Origin: Kingella pumchi
GTDB taxonomy: Bacteria > Pseudomonadota > Gammaproteobacteria > Burkholderiales > Neisseriaceae
Direction of reading: 5' to 3'
DNA length: 40,150 nucleotides
Assembly: GCF_022288825.1 (NCBI RefSeq)
Contig: NZ_JAKOOW010000022.1
Location: 68,949 to 109,098, forward strand
A program made the translations under genes and the position numbers. Positions within the stretch are counted from its first letter, which is position 1. The number at the start of each line of letters is the position of its first letter. The notes beneath the pieces were generated by a model. That model was not told where the DNA came from. It saw only the letters and a list, made by a program, of their open reading frames with translations, and did not search any database. Below are positions 15,391 through 24,665 of this stretch, in pieces.

Positions 15391-15442
15391 CGCTCTGTTC
15401 GGCTGCGCCAGGGGTAGGGCGGTAGTGGCAAACCTTGCTGCA

Positions 15443-15484
15443 AGGCAGCCTGAAAACTGAATTTATGGTTTCAGGCTGCTTTTT
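15443..15484 (+). repeat. DUS inverted pair with T-run
   Basis: AAGGCAGCCTGAAAAC and GTTTCAGGCTGCTTTTT form a terminator-like hairpin although no gene ends here on the plus strand. Confidence 0.6.
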
Positions 15485-15525
15485 GATGGGCGGTTTGGAT
15501 CAGGTAAACGGGGTAGCGGGCGTAG

Positions 15526-15542
15526 GGTGCACACCGTGCACC
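15526..15542. repeat. REP-like palindrome
   Basis: GGTGCAC, spacer ACC, GTGCACC form a perfect 7-bp stem, in the setting GTAGGGTGCACACCGTGCAC. Very similar short palindromes are scattered in many proteobacterial intergenic regions. Confidence 0.55.
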
Positions 15543-15588
15543 ACAACAACGAATCAAACCCCCTGCCTGATCGACAAGCTACCAAGCA

Positions 15589-15628
15589 AAAGCAGCCTGC
15601 GAAGCTAAAACTTTTCAGGCTGCTTTCG
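15589..15628 (-). terminator. Terminator of the rRNA methyltransferase gene
   Basis: On the minus strand AGCAGCCTG and CAGGCTGCT enclose a loop containing TTTTAGCTTCG, followed by TTTTGCTT. It starts about 25 bases after the stop codon. The loop carries one of three copies of the 13-mer discussed in the findings. Confidence 0.7.
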
Positions 15629-15650
15629 TTCTTTGACTGGCGCAAACGCT

Positions 15651-16895
15651 TTACCGGCGGCGTTCCATAACGGCGGCGAAAAAGCCGTCGGTGCCGTGGC
15701 GGCCGGTGTCCAGCTCCAAAAAGCGGCCGGTGTCGAGCGGGATTTTTTGGGCGCGCAGGATGTCGGCAGCATCGAGTTCGGCAAAATCGGGGTGGGCGGC
15801 GAGAAAGGCGGCGGCTTGGGCGGCGTTTTCGGCGGGCAGCACGCTGCAGGTGGCATATACCAGCCGGCCGCCGGGGCGTACCAGCTGTGCGGCGGCGGCG
15901 AGCACCGACTGCTGCAGGCGGACGAGTTCGGCCACGCTGTCGGGGTTGTGGCGGTATTTGAGGTCGGGCTGGCGGCGCAGGGTGCCCATGCCGGAGCAGG
16001 GGGCATCGACCAGCACGCGGTCGGCTTTGCCGGCCAGGCGCTGCAGTCGGGCGTCGTGTTCGTGGGCGATGCGCTCGACGCGGACGTTGGTGAGGCCGGC
16101 GCGCTCGAGCCGCGGTTTGATGTTGGCGAGGCGTTTTTCGGCGGTGTCAAAGGCGTAGATGCGGCCGCTGCCGGCCATTTGGGCGCCGATGGCGAGGGTT
16201 TTGCCGCCGGCGCCGGCGCAGAAATCGACTACGGTTTCGCCGCGGCGGGCGCCGAGCAGCAGCGCCAGCAGCTGGCTGCCTTCGTCTTGGACTTCGAGCG
16301 CGCCGCCGGCAAACAGCGGATGGCCGGCCAGCGACGGTTTGCCGCCGATGCGGATGCCGTACGGCGCGTAGGGCGTGGCGGCGGTGCCGGCAAACTCGGC
16401 CTGCAGTTGCGGTAGGATTTTGCTGCGCCGCGCTTTAAGGGTGTTGACGCGCAAATCGAGCGGTGCGCTTTGGGCGCTGCTGCGGCCGAAAGCCAGTATG
16501 CGCGCGTCGTCCCAGCCGCCTGCGCGCAGGGTGTCGGTCAGCCATTGCGGCAGCTCGGATGCGGTGTTCAGGCAGCCTGAAAAATCGGTTTGGGCGGCGC
16601 GGGTGAGTAGTTCGCGCTCGGTTTCGTCGGCCAGCGCGGCGGCATCTTCGCCGCCAAAATGCAGCGCCAGCAGGGCAGCGGCGCGGGTTTGGCGGGGGGC
16701 ATCGGGCAGCAGGGTGAGGATTTTCTGGTAATGGCGCAACGCGGCGAAAACGGTTTCGGCAATGCGGTGCCGGTCTTGGCGGCCGAGTTTGGGATGGCGG
16801 CGCCAATAGGCGGCCAGCAGGGCATCGGCCGGGCGCTCGAAAGCAAGCACTTCGGCAAGGACGGCGGCGGTATGGGCAAGGCGGGCGGGTGTCAT
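15651..16895 (-). CDS. RsmB/NOP-family RNA (cytosine-C5) methyltransferase
   Basis: This 414-residue SAM-dependent enzyme methylates cytosine C5 in rRNA. The catalytic domain has EVQDEGSQLLALLLG, VDFCAGAGGKTLAIG (SAM loop), AFDTAEKRL, then the two motif cysteines in VDAPCSGMGTLRRQPD and VYATCSVLPAEN. The N-terminal part is helical and may correspond to the NusB-like or RNA-binding region of RsmB, but that is not clear by eye. The preferred start is MTPARLAHTAAV at 16895; 20 further codons are open but unlikely. A DUS at 16569-16581 adds FSGCLN. It is divergent from glyA. The exact target base is not determined, so I give no symbol. Confidence 0.88.
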   Translation of the reverse strand: MTPARLAHTAAVLAEVLAFERPADALLAAYWRRHPKLGRQDRHRIAETVFAALRHYQKILTLLPDAPRQTRAAALLALHFGGEDAAALADETERELLTRAAQTDFSGCLNTASELPQWLTDTLRAGGWDDARILAFGRSSAQSAPLDLRVNTLKARRSKILPQLQAEFAGTAATPYAPYGIRIGGKPSLAGHPLFAGGALEVQDEGSQLLALLLGARRGETVVDFCAGAGGKTLAIGAQMAGSGRIYAFDTAEKRLANIKPRLERAGLTNVRVERIAHEHDARLQRLAGKADRVLVDAPCSGMGTLRRQPDLKYRHNPDSVAELVRLQQSVLAAAAQLVRPGGRLVYATCSVLPAENAAQAAAFLAAHPDFAELDAADILRAQKIPLDTGRFLELDTGRHGTDGFFAAVMERRR

Positions 16896-17103
16896 AAGGG
16901 AAACAGGCGCGGCGGGCAAAGGGCGGCATTGTAGCCGATTCGGAGGCGGGCGCACGTTTTTCAGGCAGCCTGAAAGCGCTTTTCAGGCTGCCTGCGGCGG
17001 CAAATATGCGCGCGGCTGCCTGATGGCGGCAAACTCGGTTACAATGCCCGCGCAGCCGCTGCGGCGCTGCGCTTCCGACTATCCGCCCAAACAGGAGAAA
17101 AAT

Positions 17104-18354
17104 ATGTTTTCCAAAAGTCTGACCATCGAAAAATTCGACCCCGAACTCGCCGCCGCCATCGCCGCCGAAAACCAGCGCCAGCAAGACCATGTCGAGCTGA
17201 TTGCCTCGGAAAACTACGTCAGCCCCGCCGTGATGGAAGCGCAGGGCAGCCAGCTTACCAACAAATACGCCGAAGGCTATCCCGGCAAACGCTATTACGG
17301 CGGCTGCGAACACGTGGACGTGGCCGAGCAGCTGGCCATCGACCGTGTGAAAAAACTTTTCGGCGCCGCCTATGCCAACGTGCAGCCGCATTCCGGCTCG
17401 CAGGCCAACCAGGCTGTGTACACTTCCGTGCTCAAACCCGGCGACACCATTTTAGGCATGAGCCTTGCCCACGGCGGCCACCTGACCCACGGCGCGAGCG
17501 TCAATATTTCCGGCAAACTCTATAACGTGGTGGCCTACGGTTTGAACGAAGACGAAATTTTGGACTACGACGAAGTCGAACGCCTCGCGCTCGAACACAA
17601 GCCGAAAATGATTGTGGCCGGCGCATCGGCCTACGCGCTGGAAATCGACTGGGCGCGTTTCCGCCAGATTGCCGACAAAGTGGGTGCGTATTTATTCGTC
17701 GATATGGCGCACTACGCCGGCCTGATTGCCGCCGGCGAGTATCCCAACCCCGTGCCGCACGCCGATTTTGTTACCACCACTACCCACAAAACCCTGCGCG
17801 GCCCGCGCGGTGGCGTGATTCTCTGCCGCGACACCACCCACGAAAAAGCGCTCAACTCGGCGATTTTCCCCAGCCTGCAAGGCGGCCCGCTGATGCACGT
17901 GATCGCCGCCAAAGCCGTGGCCTTTAAAGAAGCGCTGAAACCCGAGTTCAAAACCTACGCCAAACAGGTGAAAGCCAACGCCCAAGCAATGGCCGAAGAG
18001 CTGGTCAAACGCGGTCTGCGCATTGTAACCGGCCGCACCGAAAGCCATCTGTTTTTGGTCGATCTGCGCCCGAAAAACATCACCGGCAAAGCCGCCGAAG
18101 AAGCCTTAGGCAAGGCGCACATCACCATTAACAAAAACGCCATTCCCAACGACCCGGAAAAACCCTTCGTAACCAGCGGCATCCGCGTCGGCACTTCGGC
18201 GATTACCACACGCGGCTTTAACGAAGCCGATGCCCGCGCACTCGCCAACCTCGTTGCCGACGTGCTCGACAATCCCGACGACGAAGCCAACCTCGCGCGC
18301 GTCGCCGAAAAGGTCAAAGCGCTGTGCGATAAAAATCCGGTTTACGGCGCGTGA
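17104..18354 (+). CDS. glyA: Serine hydroxymethyltransferase
   Basis: This 416-residue PLP enzyme converts serine and tetrahydrofolate to glycine and methylene-tetrahydrofolate, the main source of one-carbon units. ELIASENYVSPAVMEAQGS and NKYAEGYPGKRYYGGCEHVD mark the substrate and cofactor region. TTTTHKTLRGPRGG carries the PLP lysine at residue 229, the same position as in E. coli. The start follows CAGGAG by 7 bases; the frame is open 27 codons upstream but that part is leader. A TACAAT box lies at 17040-17045, without a clear -35. No glycine riboswitch-like structure is visible. A DUS terminator follows. Confidence 0.98.
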   Translation: MFSKSLTIEKFDPELAAAIAAENQRQQDHVELIASENYVSPAVMEAQGSQLTNKYAEGYPGKRYYGGCEHVDVAEQLAIDRVKKLFGAAYANVQPHSGSQANQAVYTSVLKPGDTILGMSLAHGGHLTHGASVNISGKLYNVVAYGLNEDEILDYDEVERLALEHKPKMIVAGASAYALEIDWARFRQIADKVGAYLFVDMAHYAGLIAAGEYPNPVPHADFVTTTTHKTLRGPRGGVILCRDTTHEKALNSAIFPSLQGGPLMHVIAAKAVAFKEALKPEFKTYAKQVKANAQAMAEELVKRGLRIVTGRTESHLFLVDLRPKNITGKAAEEALGKAHITINKNAIPNDPEKPFVTSGIRVGTSAITTRGFNEADARALANLVADVLDNPDDEANLARVAEKVKALCDKNPVYGA

Positions 18355-18374
18355 TTGAATTGCTCGGATAGATA

Positions 18375-18420
18375 AAGGCAGCCTGAAAATGGGAAATTCC
18401 GTTTTCAGGCTGCTTTTTTG
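18375..18420 (+). terminator. DUS-based terminator of glyA
   Basis: AAGGCAGCCTGAAAATGG pairs with the inverted DUS and ends in TTTTTT, 20 bases after the glyA stop. This is a strong intrinsic terminator. Confidence 0.88.
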
Positions 18421-18446
18421 TCTTCCAAGCACCTTTTTTACGATTA

Positions 18447-18476
18447 TTGAACACAGTGTAAAGCAACGGTTACAAT
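18447..18476 (+). promoter_or_regulatory. Sigma-70 type promoter of the Sel1-repeat gene
   Basis: TTGAAC (18447-18452) and TACAAT (18471-18476) are 18 bp apart. Transcription would begin near 18483, giving a leader of about 80 bases. Confidence 0.65.
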
Positions 18477-18514
18477 CCGCCGTGCTTGGCAATAAGCCTA
18501 TTGTTTAACCCAAT

Positions 18515-18540
18515 GGCGGCAAAATGCCGCCTGATTTTTT
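18515..18540 (+). terminator. Terminator-like hairpin in the leader of the Sel1-repeat gene
   Basis: GGCGGCA, loop AAA, TGCCGCC, then TGATTTTTT. It lies between the promoter and the start codon, so it may attenuate expression. A 22-codon open frame starts in the stem (ATG at 18513) and runs past the main start codon in another frame; it has no clear ribosome-binding site. Confidence 0.5.
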
Positions 18541-18561
18541 ATCAAAAGAAACGAGCAAATA

Positions 18562-19365
18562 ATGTCTGCCCCTACCCGTAAATTTCTCAAACCGTTCAAT
18601 GCCGCGTTGGCAGCATTGCTGTTGGCTTGCGCCGCGCCCGCTTGTGCGGACAACAACGAAACAAAATTTCAACAAGCCAATGCCGCTTTTGAAGCAGGCA
18701 ATTACCAGCAAGCCTTTCGCTTATTGCAACCGCTTGCCCAGCAGGGTAATGTCAGCTCACAAAACAAATTGGGCTTGATGTATGAAAACGGTCTGGGCGT
18801 GGCGCAAAACGATAAGCAAGCCGTGGCGTGGTATCAAAAGGCGGCGCAGCAAGGATTTGCTTTGGCGCAATTTAATTTGGGCAATATGTATTACAACGGA
18901 ACAGGCGTGGCGCAGGATTATCAACAAGCCTTTGCTTGGTTTCAAAAAGCAGCCAATCAGGGCAATGCTGACGCGCAATACAATTTGGGTTTGATGCATG
19001 TTCACGGTCGCGGTGTGCCACAAAACAATAAACAAGCCGTGGCGTGGTATCAAAAGGCGGCGCAACAAGGCGATGTTCGGGCTCAAGTCAATTTGGGCAT
19101 GATGTATGCGGAGGGTCGCGGCGTGGCGCAGGACGACAAACAGGCGGCAGCATGGTGGGAAAAAGCGGCACAACAGGGAGATACTGGGGCACAGCACAAT
19201 TTAGCCATGATGTATGCAGAAGGAGTTGGTGTAGCGAAAAATCTGCAACAAGCCAAATTCTGGTGGCAAAAAATATTGGCACAGCCTGATACACCAAAGA
19301 ATGCTGTAGCCAAAGAACTCGCCCGCAAAAATCTACAAAAATTAAAAAACAGCGGCATTCGTTAA
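18562..19365 (+). CDS. Secreted Sel1-repeat protein
   Basis: The 267-residue product starts with a signal peptide (hydrophobic residues 14-25, AALAALLLACAAPACA, cleavage near ACA-DNN). Five Sel1-type helical repeats of 36 residues then follow from about residue 62 (pattern AQxNLGxMYxxGxGVxQDxxQAxAWxxKAAxQG), after a partial one. Such solenoids mediate protein-protein contacts; no specific partner can be named. Two parts of the gene (from 18817 and from 19033) share 32 identical bases exactly 216 bp, or two repeats, apart. Base composition is lower in G+C than the neighbours, and DUS is absent inside the gene. It has its own promoter and a DUS terminator. Confidence 0.9.
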   Translation: MSAPTRKFLKPFNAALAALLLACAAPACADNNETKFQQANAAFEAGNYQQAFRLLQPLAQQGNVSSQNKLGLMYENGLGVAQNDKQAVAWYQKAAQQGFALAQFNLGNMYYNGTGVAQDYQQAFAWFQKAANQGNADAQYNLGLMHVHGRGVPQNNKQAVAWYQKAAQQGDVRAQVNLGMMYAEGRGVAQDDKQAAAWWEKAAQQGDTGAQHNLAMMYAEGVGVAKNLQQAKFWWQKILAQPDTPKNAVAKELARKNLQKLKNSGIR

Positions 19366-19369
19366 ATTG

Positions 19370-19412
19370 AGGCAGCCTGAAAAACTGGATAATGGTTTTC
19401 AGGCTGCTTTTG
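19370..19412 (+). terminator. DUS-based terminator after the Sel1-repeat gene
   Basis: AGGCAGCCTGAAAAAC and GTTTTCAGGCTGCTTTT form the hairpin. A further single DUS (19430-19441) lies directly before the end of the convergent permease gene. Confidence 0.8.
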
Positions 19413-19443
19413 GGTTGCGGAGAATTGATTTCAGGCTGCCTGT

Positions 19444-20832
19444 TTATTTGCCCTCGTTTTCGCTCAGATATACCGGCTTGTCCTGCGCATCGCGCGGCAG
19501 GATCAGGTTGAGCAGCACGGCGGTGATGCCGCCGGCGGCGATGGCGTTGCGGAACACTTCGGGCAGGGTTTTGAACACTTCGGGCTCGAAGGCGACGCCC
19601 AGGCCGATGCCGACGGCGGTGGCGGCAATGACGGCTTCGCGGCGGTTGATGCCGTGGGTCATAATGATGCGCACACCGGCGATGGCGATCAGGCCGAACA
19701 TCAGCACCATCGCGCCGCCGAGCACCGGTGAGGGGATGGTGGTGAACAGGCGGCCGACGGCGGGGAAGAGTCCGGCCAGCACCAAAATGGCGGCGATGTA
19801 GCGGCCGATGTGGCGCGAGGCGACGCCGGTCATCTGGATAACGCCGTTGTTTTGCGCAAAGGTGGTCAGCGGCAGCGAGCCGAGCGCGGTGGCGATAACC
19901 GATACCAGTCCGTCGGCAAACACGCCGCCGCGCAGGCGGCTTTGGAAGGCATCGCCTTCGTAGGGCTGGCCGGACACCATTGCGGTGGCGGTCAGATCGC
20001 CTACCGCTTCAAACACGCTCAAAAGGTAAATCACCGCCGCCACCCAAAACGCGCTCCAATCGAAGGCGAAACCGTATTTGAACGGTACCGGCACGGTAAA
20101 GAGCGGGGTGTTGTGCAGCGGCGAAAAATCAACCATGCCCATCGCCAGCGCCGCCAGATAGCCGGCAACCAGGCCGACGGCGATGCCACTCATGCGTAAA
20201 AACGGGTTGCGCATGCAGTTAAACAGCAGCACCACCACCAGCACGAACGCGGCCAGGCCGATGTTTTGCAGCGAGCCGAAAGCGTCGCTGCCTTTGGTGT
20301 GGAAGCCGCCGCCAAAATCGGTGATGCCCACATCGATCAGGCTCAGGCCGATCAGCAGCACCACCACGCCGCTGACCGTGGGCGTGATCACCCGCTTCAG
20401 ATAGGGCAGCAGCCAGGCCGCGCCGCACACCAGAAAGGCGCCGGCAAAGGAAACGCCCAGCAGGGTTGAGACCATCGCGTTTTCGTCCACGCCGCCCGCT
20501 TTCATGCCCAAGCCCAACGAAATCATCACGCCGACAAAGGAAAAGTTTACCGACTGGATCGACAGCAGCCCCGAGCCCAGCGGCCCGAAACGGCTGACCT
20601 GCAAAAAGGTGCCGATGCCGGAGGCAACCATCGCCATCGACACCAGATAGGCGGTCATTTCCGCCGGCAGATTGAGTGCCTTGCCGACAATCAGCGCCGG
20701 CGTAACCATTGGCACGAAAATCGCTAAAAGGTGGGTAACGGCGGAAAGCAGCGATTTGGCAAAGGGCGGTTTGTCTTCCAAGCGGTAAACCAAATCCGCT
20801 TCGGCAGCGGCATGAAGATCGGCATCGGCCAT
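19444..20832 (-). CDS. NCS2-family nucleobase:cation symporter (xanthine/urate type)
   Basis: This 462-residue transporter has about 12-14 membrane segments and imports a purine base with a cation. The NCS2 signature is present as QNNGVIQMTGVASRHIG near residue 330; SVFEAVGDLTATAMVSG holds the conserved acidic residue of the substrate site. The N-terminal segment reads HLLAIFVPMVTPALIVG. The QNNG form fits the xanthine/uric acid branch better than uracil permeases, but substrate cannot be fixed by eye. The start at 20832 has AGGA 8 bases upstream; 69 more open codons run back through several DUS copies and are not part of the protein. A TACAAT box lies at 20869-20874 (minus strand). Confidence 0.9.
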   Translation of the reverse strand: MADADLHAAAEADLVYRLEDKPPFAKSLLSAVTHLLAIFVPMVTPALIVGKALNLPAEMTAYLVSMAMVASGIGTFLQVSRFGPLGSGLLSIQSVNFSFVGVMISLGLGMKAGGVDENAMVSTLLGVSFAGAFLVCGAAWLLPYLKRVITPTVSGVVVLLIGLSLIDVGITDFGGGFHTKGSDAFGSLQNIGLAAFVLVVVLLFNCMRNPFLRMSGIAVGLVAGYLAALAMGMVDFSPLHNTPLFTVPVPFKYGFAFDWSAFWVAAVIYLLSVFEAVGDLTATAMVSGQPYEGDAFQSRLRGGVFADGLVSVIATALGSLPLTTFAQNNGVIQMTGVASRHIGRYIAAILVLAGLFPAVGRLFTTIPSPVLGGAMVLMFGLIAIAGVRIIMTHGINRREAVIAATAVGIGLGVAFEPEVFKTLPEVFRNAIAAGGITAVLLNLILPRDAQDKPVYLSENEGK

Positions 20833-21023
20833 GATGTTTTTCCTGTTCGTGTGTGTTAAAGGGGCGCGATTGTAACGCTGTTTGCGGCTGCGGATAAAGG
20901 CAGCCTGAAAGCGGGGCAGGGGGTTTTCAGGCTGCTTGGGGGGCAAGGGCTGCCGCAGGTTTTCAGGCTGCCTGAAACTTTCGCGGCAAGCCCTTATCGC
21001 TTTCAGGCTGCCTGAAAAACGGA

Positions 21024-21059
21024 TAAAAAAACGCCCCAAGCGTTTTGGGCTTGGGGCGC
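21024..21059 (-). terminator. Terminator of ftsH
   Basis: On the minus strand CGCCCCAAG and CTTGGGGCG form a 9-bp stem with a 9-base loop followed by TTTTTTT, 5 bases after the stop. It is free of DUS. Confidence 0.9.
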
Positions 21060-21063
21060 GGTT

Positions 21064-23031
<1,968 letters not shown>

Positions 23032-23073
23032 AGAAACAAACTCCTGTTAAAAAGATTCAAATAAAGGGGACGG

Positions 23074-23102
23074 ATTGTAAAACAGGGCAAAACCCTTGTC
23101 AG
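23074..23102 (-). promoter_or_regulatory. Sigma-70 type promoter of ftsH
   Basis: CTGACA (23097-23102) and TACAAT (23074-23079) on the minus strand are 17 bp apart. The -35 box overlaps the rlmE stop codon, so ftsH can be transcribed apart from rlmE. Confidence 0.6.
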
Positions 23103-23719
23103 CGTTTATTTCTGCCCAAAAGGTAAATCTCGTTCGAGCGGTTGCGCGAGGCTTCGGGCTTGCGCGTGGCCACGGCGGCAAATACCGACTTCATGGCAGC
23201 TTGAAACTCCTGAAAACCGCTTCCCTGAAACACTTTGACCAAAAACGTGCCGCCGGGTTTCAGATGTTCGGCGGCAAAGTCCAATGCCAGTTCGCACAGA
23301 TAGATGCTGCGCGTTTGGTCGATCACGGCATTGCCCGCCATATTGGGCGCCATATCGCAAATTACAAGGTCGAGCGGCCGGCCGGCCAAAAGCTGCTCAA
23401 ACTCAGTCAGCACGGTGCTTTCGCGAAAATCACCCTGGATAAAATCGACGCCGGCTATCGGCTCCATAGGCAGGATGTCGAGGGCGAACACCTTGCCGGT
23501 ATTGCCCGCCAGCTTGGCTGCCACCTGCGACCAGCTTCCCGGCGCGCTGCCCAAGTCGGCCAGCACCGTGCCGGGTTTGATGATTTTGTCTTTTTCGTTG
23601 ATTTCCAGCAGCTTGTATGCGGCACGGGCGCGGTAGCCGTCTTTTTTGGCCATGTGGACGTAATGGTCGTTCACATGCTCGTGCAGCCAGGCTTTGGAGG
23701 ATTTGGAACGTTGTGCCAT
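23099..23719 (-). CDS. rlmE: 23S rRNA (uridine-2'-O-)-methyltransferase
   Basis: This 206-residue SAM enzyme (also FtsJ/RrmJ) methylates the ribose of U2552 in 23S rRNA in the 50S subunit. The K-D-K-E set is present: YKLLEI (Lys), VICDMAPN (Asp), FLVKVFQG (Lys) and NEIYLLG (Glu). The SAM loop is ADLGSAPGSWSQV near residue 57. I chose the ATG at 23719; a TTG five codons upstream is open, but the family starts at the ATG. The ribosome-binding site is weak. The gene precedes ftsH, as in many proteobacteria. Confidence 0.96.
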   Translation of the reverse strand: MAQRSKSSKAWLHEHVNDHYVHMAKKDGYRARAAYKLLEINEKDKIIKPGTVLADLGSAPGSWSQVAAKLAGNTGKVFALDILPMEPIAGVDFIQGDFRESTVLTEFEQLLAGRPLDLVICDMAPNMAGNAVIDQTRSIYLCELALDFAAEHLKPGGTFLVKVFQGSGFQEFQAAMKSVFAAVATRKPEASRNRSNEIYLLGRNKR

Positions 23720-23805
23720 AGGAGTGTGCTTCAAATCATGCTTTCAGGCTGCCTGAACGGCTTTCAGGCAGCCTGAAAAACATTGCGGGAAAGAGCGGGG
23801 CGGGT

Positions 23806-24582
23806 TTACTGGTCGACAAACGCACGCTCGATCAGAAAATCGCCGCGTACACCGACTTTGGGCGATTCGACCAGGCCGAAGTCGTTAAGCACCTGGCGGG
23901 TGTCTTTGAGCATGGCCGGGCTGCCGCACAGCATGGCGCGGTCGTCCTGCGCGTTGATTTTCGGCAGGCCGATGTCTTCAAAGAGTTTGCCCGAGCGCAT
24001 CAGGTCGGTCAGGCGGCCGGTGTGTTTGAATTCTTCGCGCGAAACGATGGGGTAGTAGATGAGTTTGTCGCGCACCATTTCGCCGAGGTATTCGTCGTTG
24101 GGCAATTCTTGGGTGAAGCGCTCGTAGTAGGCCAAATCTTTTTGGTAGCGCACGCCGTGCACCAGGATCACTTTTTCAAACATCTCGTAGATGTCGGGGT
24201 CTTTGGTTACCGCCAAGAAGGGGGCGATGCCGGTGCCGGTGGACAAGAGATACAGGTGTTTGCCGGGGTTCAAATCGCCGGCGACCAGAGTGCCGGTGGG
24301 TTTTTTGCTGATCAGTACGTCGTCGCCGACTTTCAGATGCTGCAGGCGGCTGGTGAGCGGGCCGTCGGGCACTTTGATGCTGAAAAATTCGAGGTGTTCT
24401 TCGTAGTTGGCGCTGGCAACGCTGTATGCGCGCATCAGCGGTTTGCCGTCCACCATCAGGCCGACCATGACGAACTGGCCGTTTTCAAAGCGCAGCGATT
24501 CGTCGCGGGTGCAGGTGAAGGTGAAGTAGGCGTCGGTCCAGTGGTGGACGGAGAGGACTTTCTGGGTATTGAATGCGGCCAT
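23806..24582 (-). CDS. fpr: Ferredoxin--NADP+ reductase, second of two
   Basis: This 258-residue flavoenzyme has the FAD motif RAYSVASA (about 52), the NADP loop STGTGIAPFLAV (about 112) and CGSPAML. It ends in ERAFVDQ, a C-terminal form of the subclass known from Azotobacter and Pseudomonas FprA, in which the residues after the aromatic position cover the flavin. It differs in length and tail from the copy at 3.1-3.8 kb. Substrates are NADPH and ferredoxin or flavodoxin. It lies between rlmE and msbA with a DUS hairpin on the msbA side. Confidence 0.94.
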   Translation of the reverse strand: MAAFNTQKVLSVHHWTDAYFTFTCTRDESLRFENGQFVMVGLMVDGKPLMRAYSVASANYEEHLEFFSIKVPDGPLTSRLQHLKVGDDVLISKKPTGTLVAGDLNPGKHLYLLSTGTGIAPFLAVTKDPDIYEMFEKVILVHGVRYQKDLAYYERFTQELPNDEYLGEMVRDKLIYYPIVSREEFKHTGRLTDLMRSGKLFEDIGLPKINAQDDRAMLCGSPAMLKDTRQVLNDFGLVESPKVGVRGDFLIERAFVDQ

Positions 24583-24626
24583 GGCGGTCTTTCTGAAGGT
24601 TGATTGGGATGAGGGGGCGGCTTTGA

Positions 24627-24656
24627 GGCAGCCTGAAAACGCTTTTCAGGCTGCCT
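24627..24656 (-). terminator. DUS inverted pair after msbA
   Basis: AGGCAGCCTGAAAA and TTTTCAGGCTGCCT have a very short loop, 9 bases beyond the msbA stop. The stem is nearly perfect; the T-run is missing. Confidence 0.55.
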
Positions 24657-24665
24657 GTGCGGCGC

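Larger units (their letters stand above)
15171..15584. other. Gene-free stretch with structured repeats
   Basis: From the terminator at 15170 to the one at 15585 I see no credible gene; the short open frames here run through DUS and palindromes and lack ribosome-binding sites. The stretch holds a nested palindrome (15312-15390), a DUS hairpin (15443-15484) and a REP-like palindrome (15526-15542). The composition is mixed and the flanks are terminators facing in from both sides. Confidence 0.6.

Noticed and set aside
15172..15417. An 81-residue open frame in the long gap
   Set aside because: It runs through a DUS and the nested palindrome, has no ribosome-binding site and no protein-like composition.
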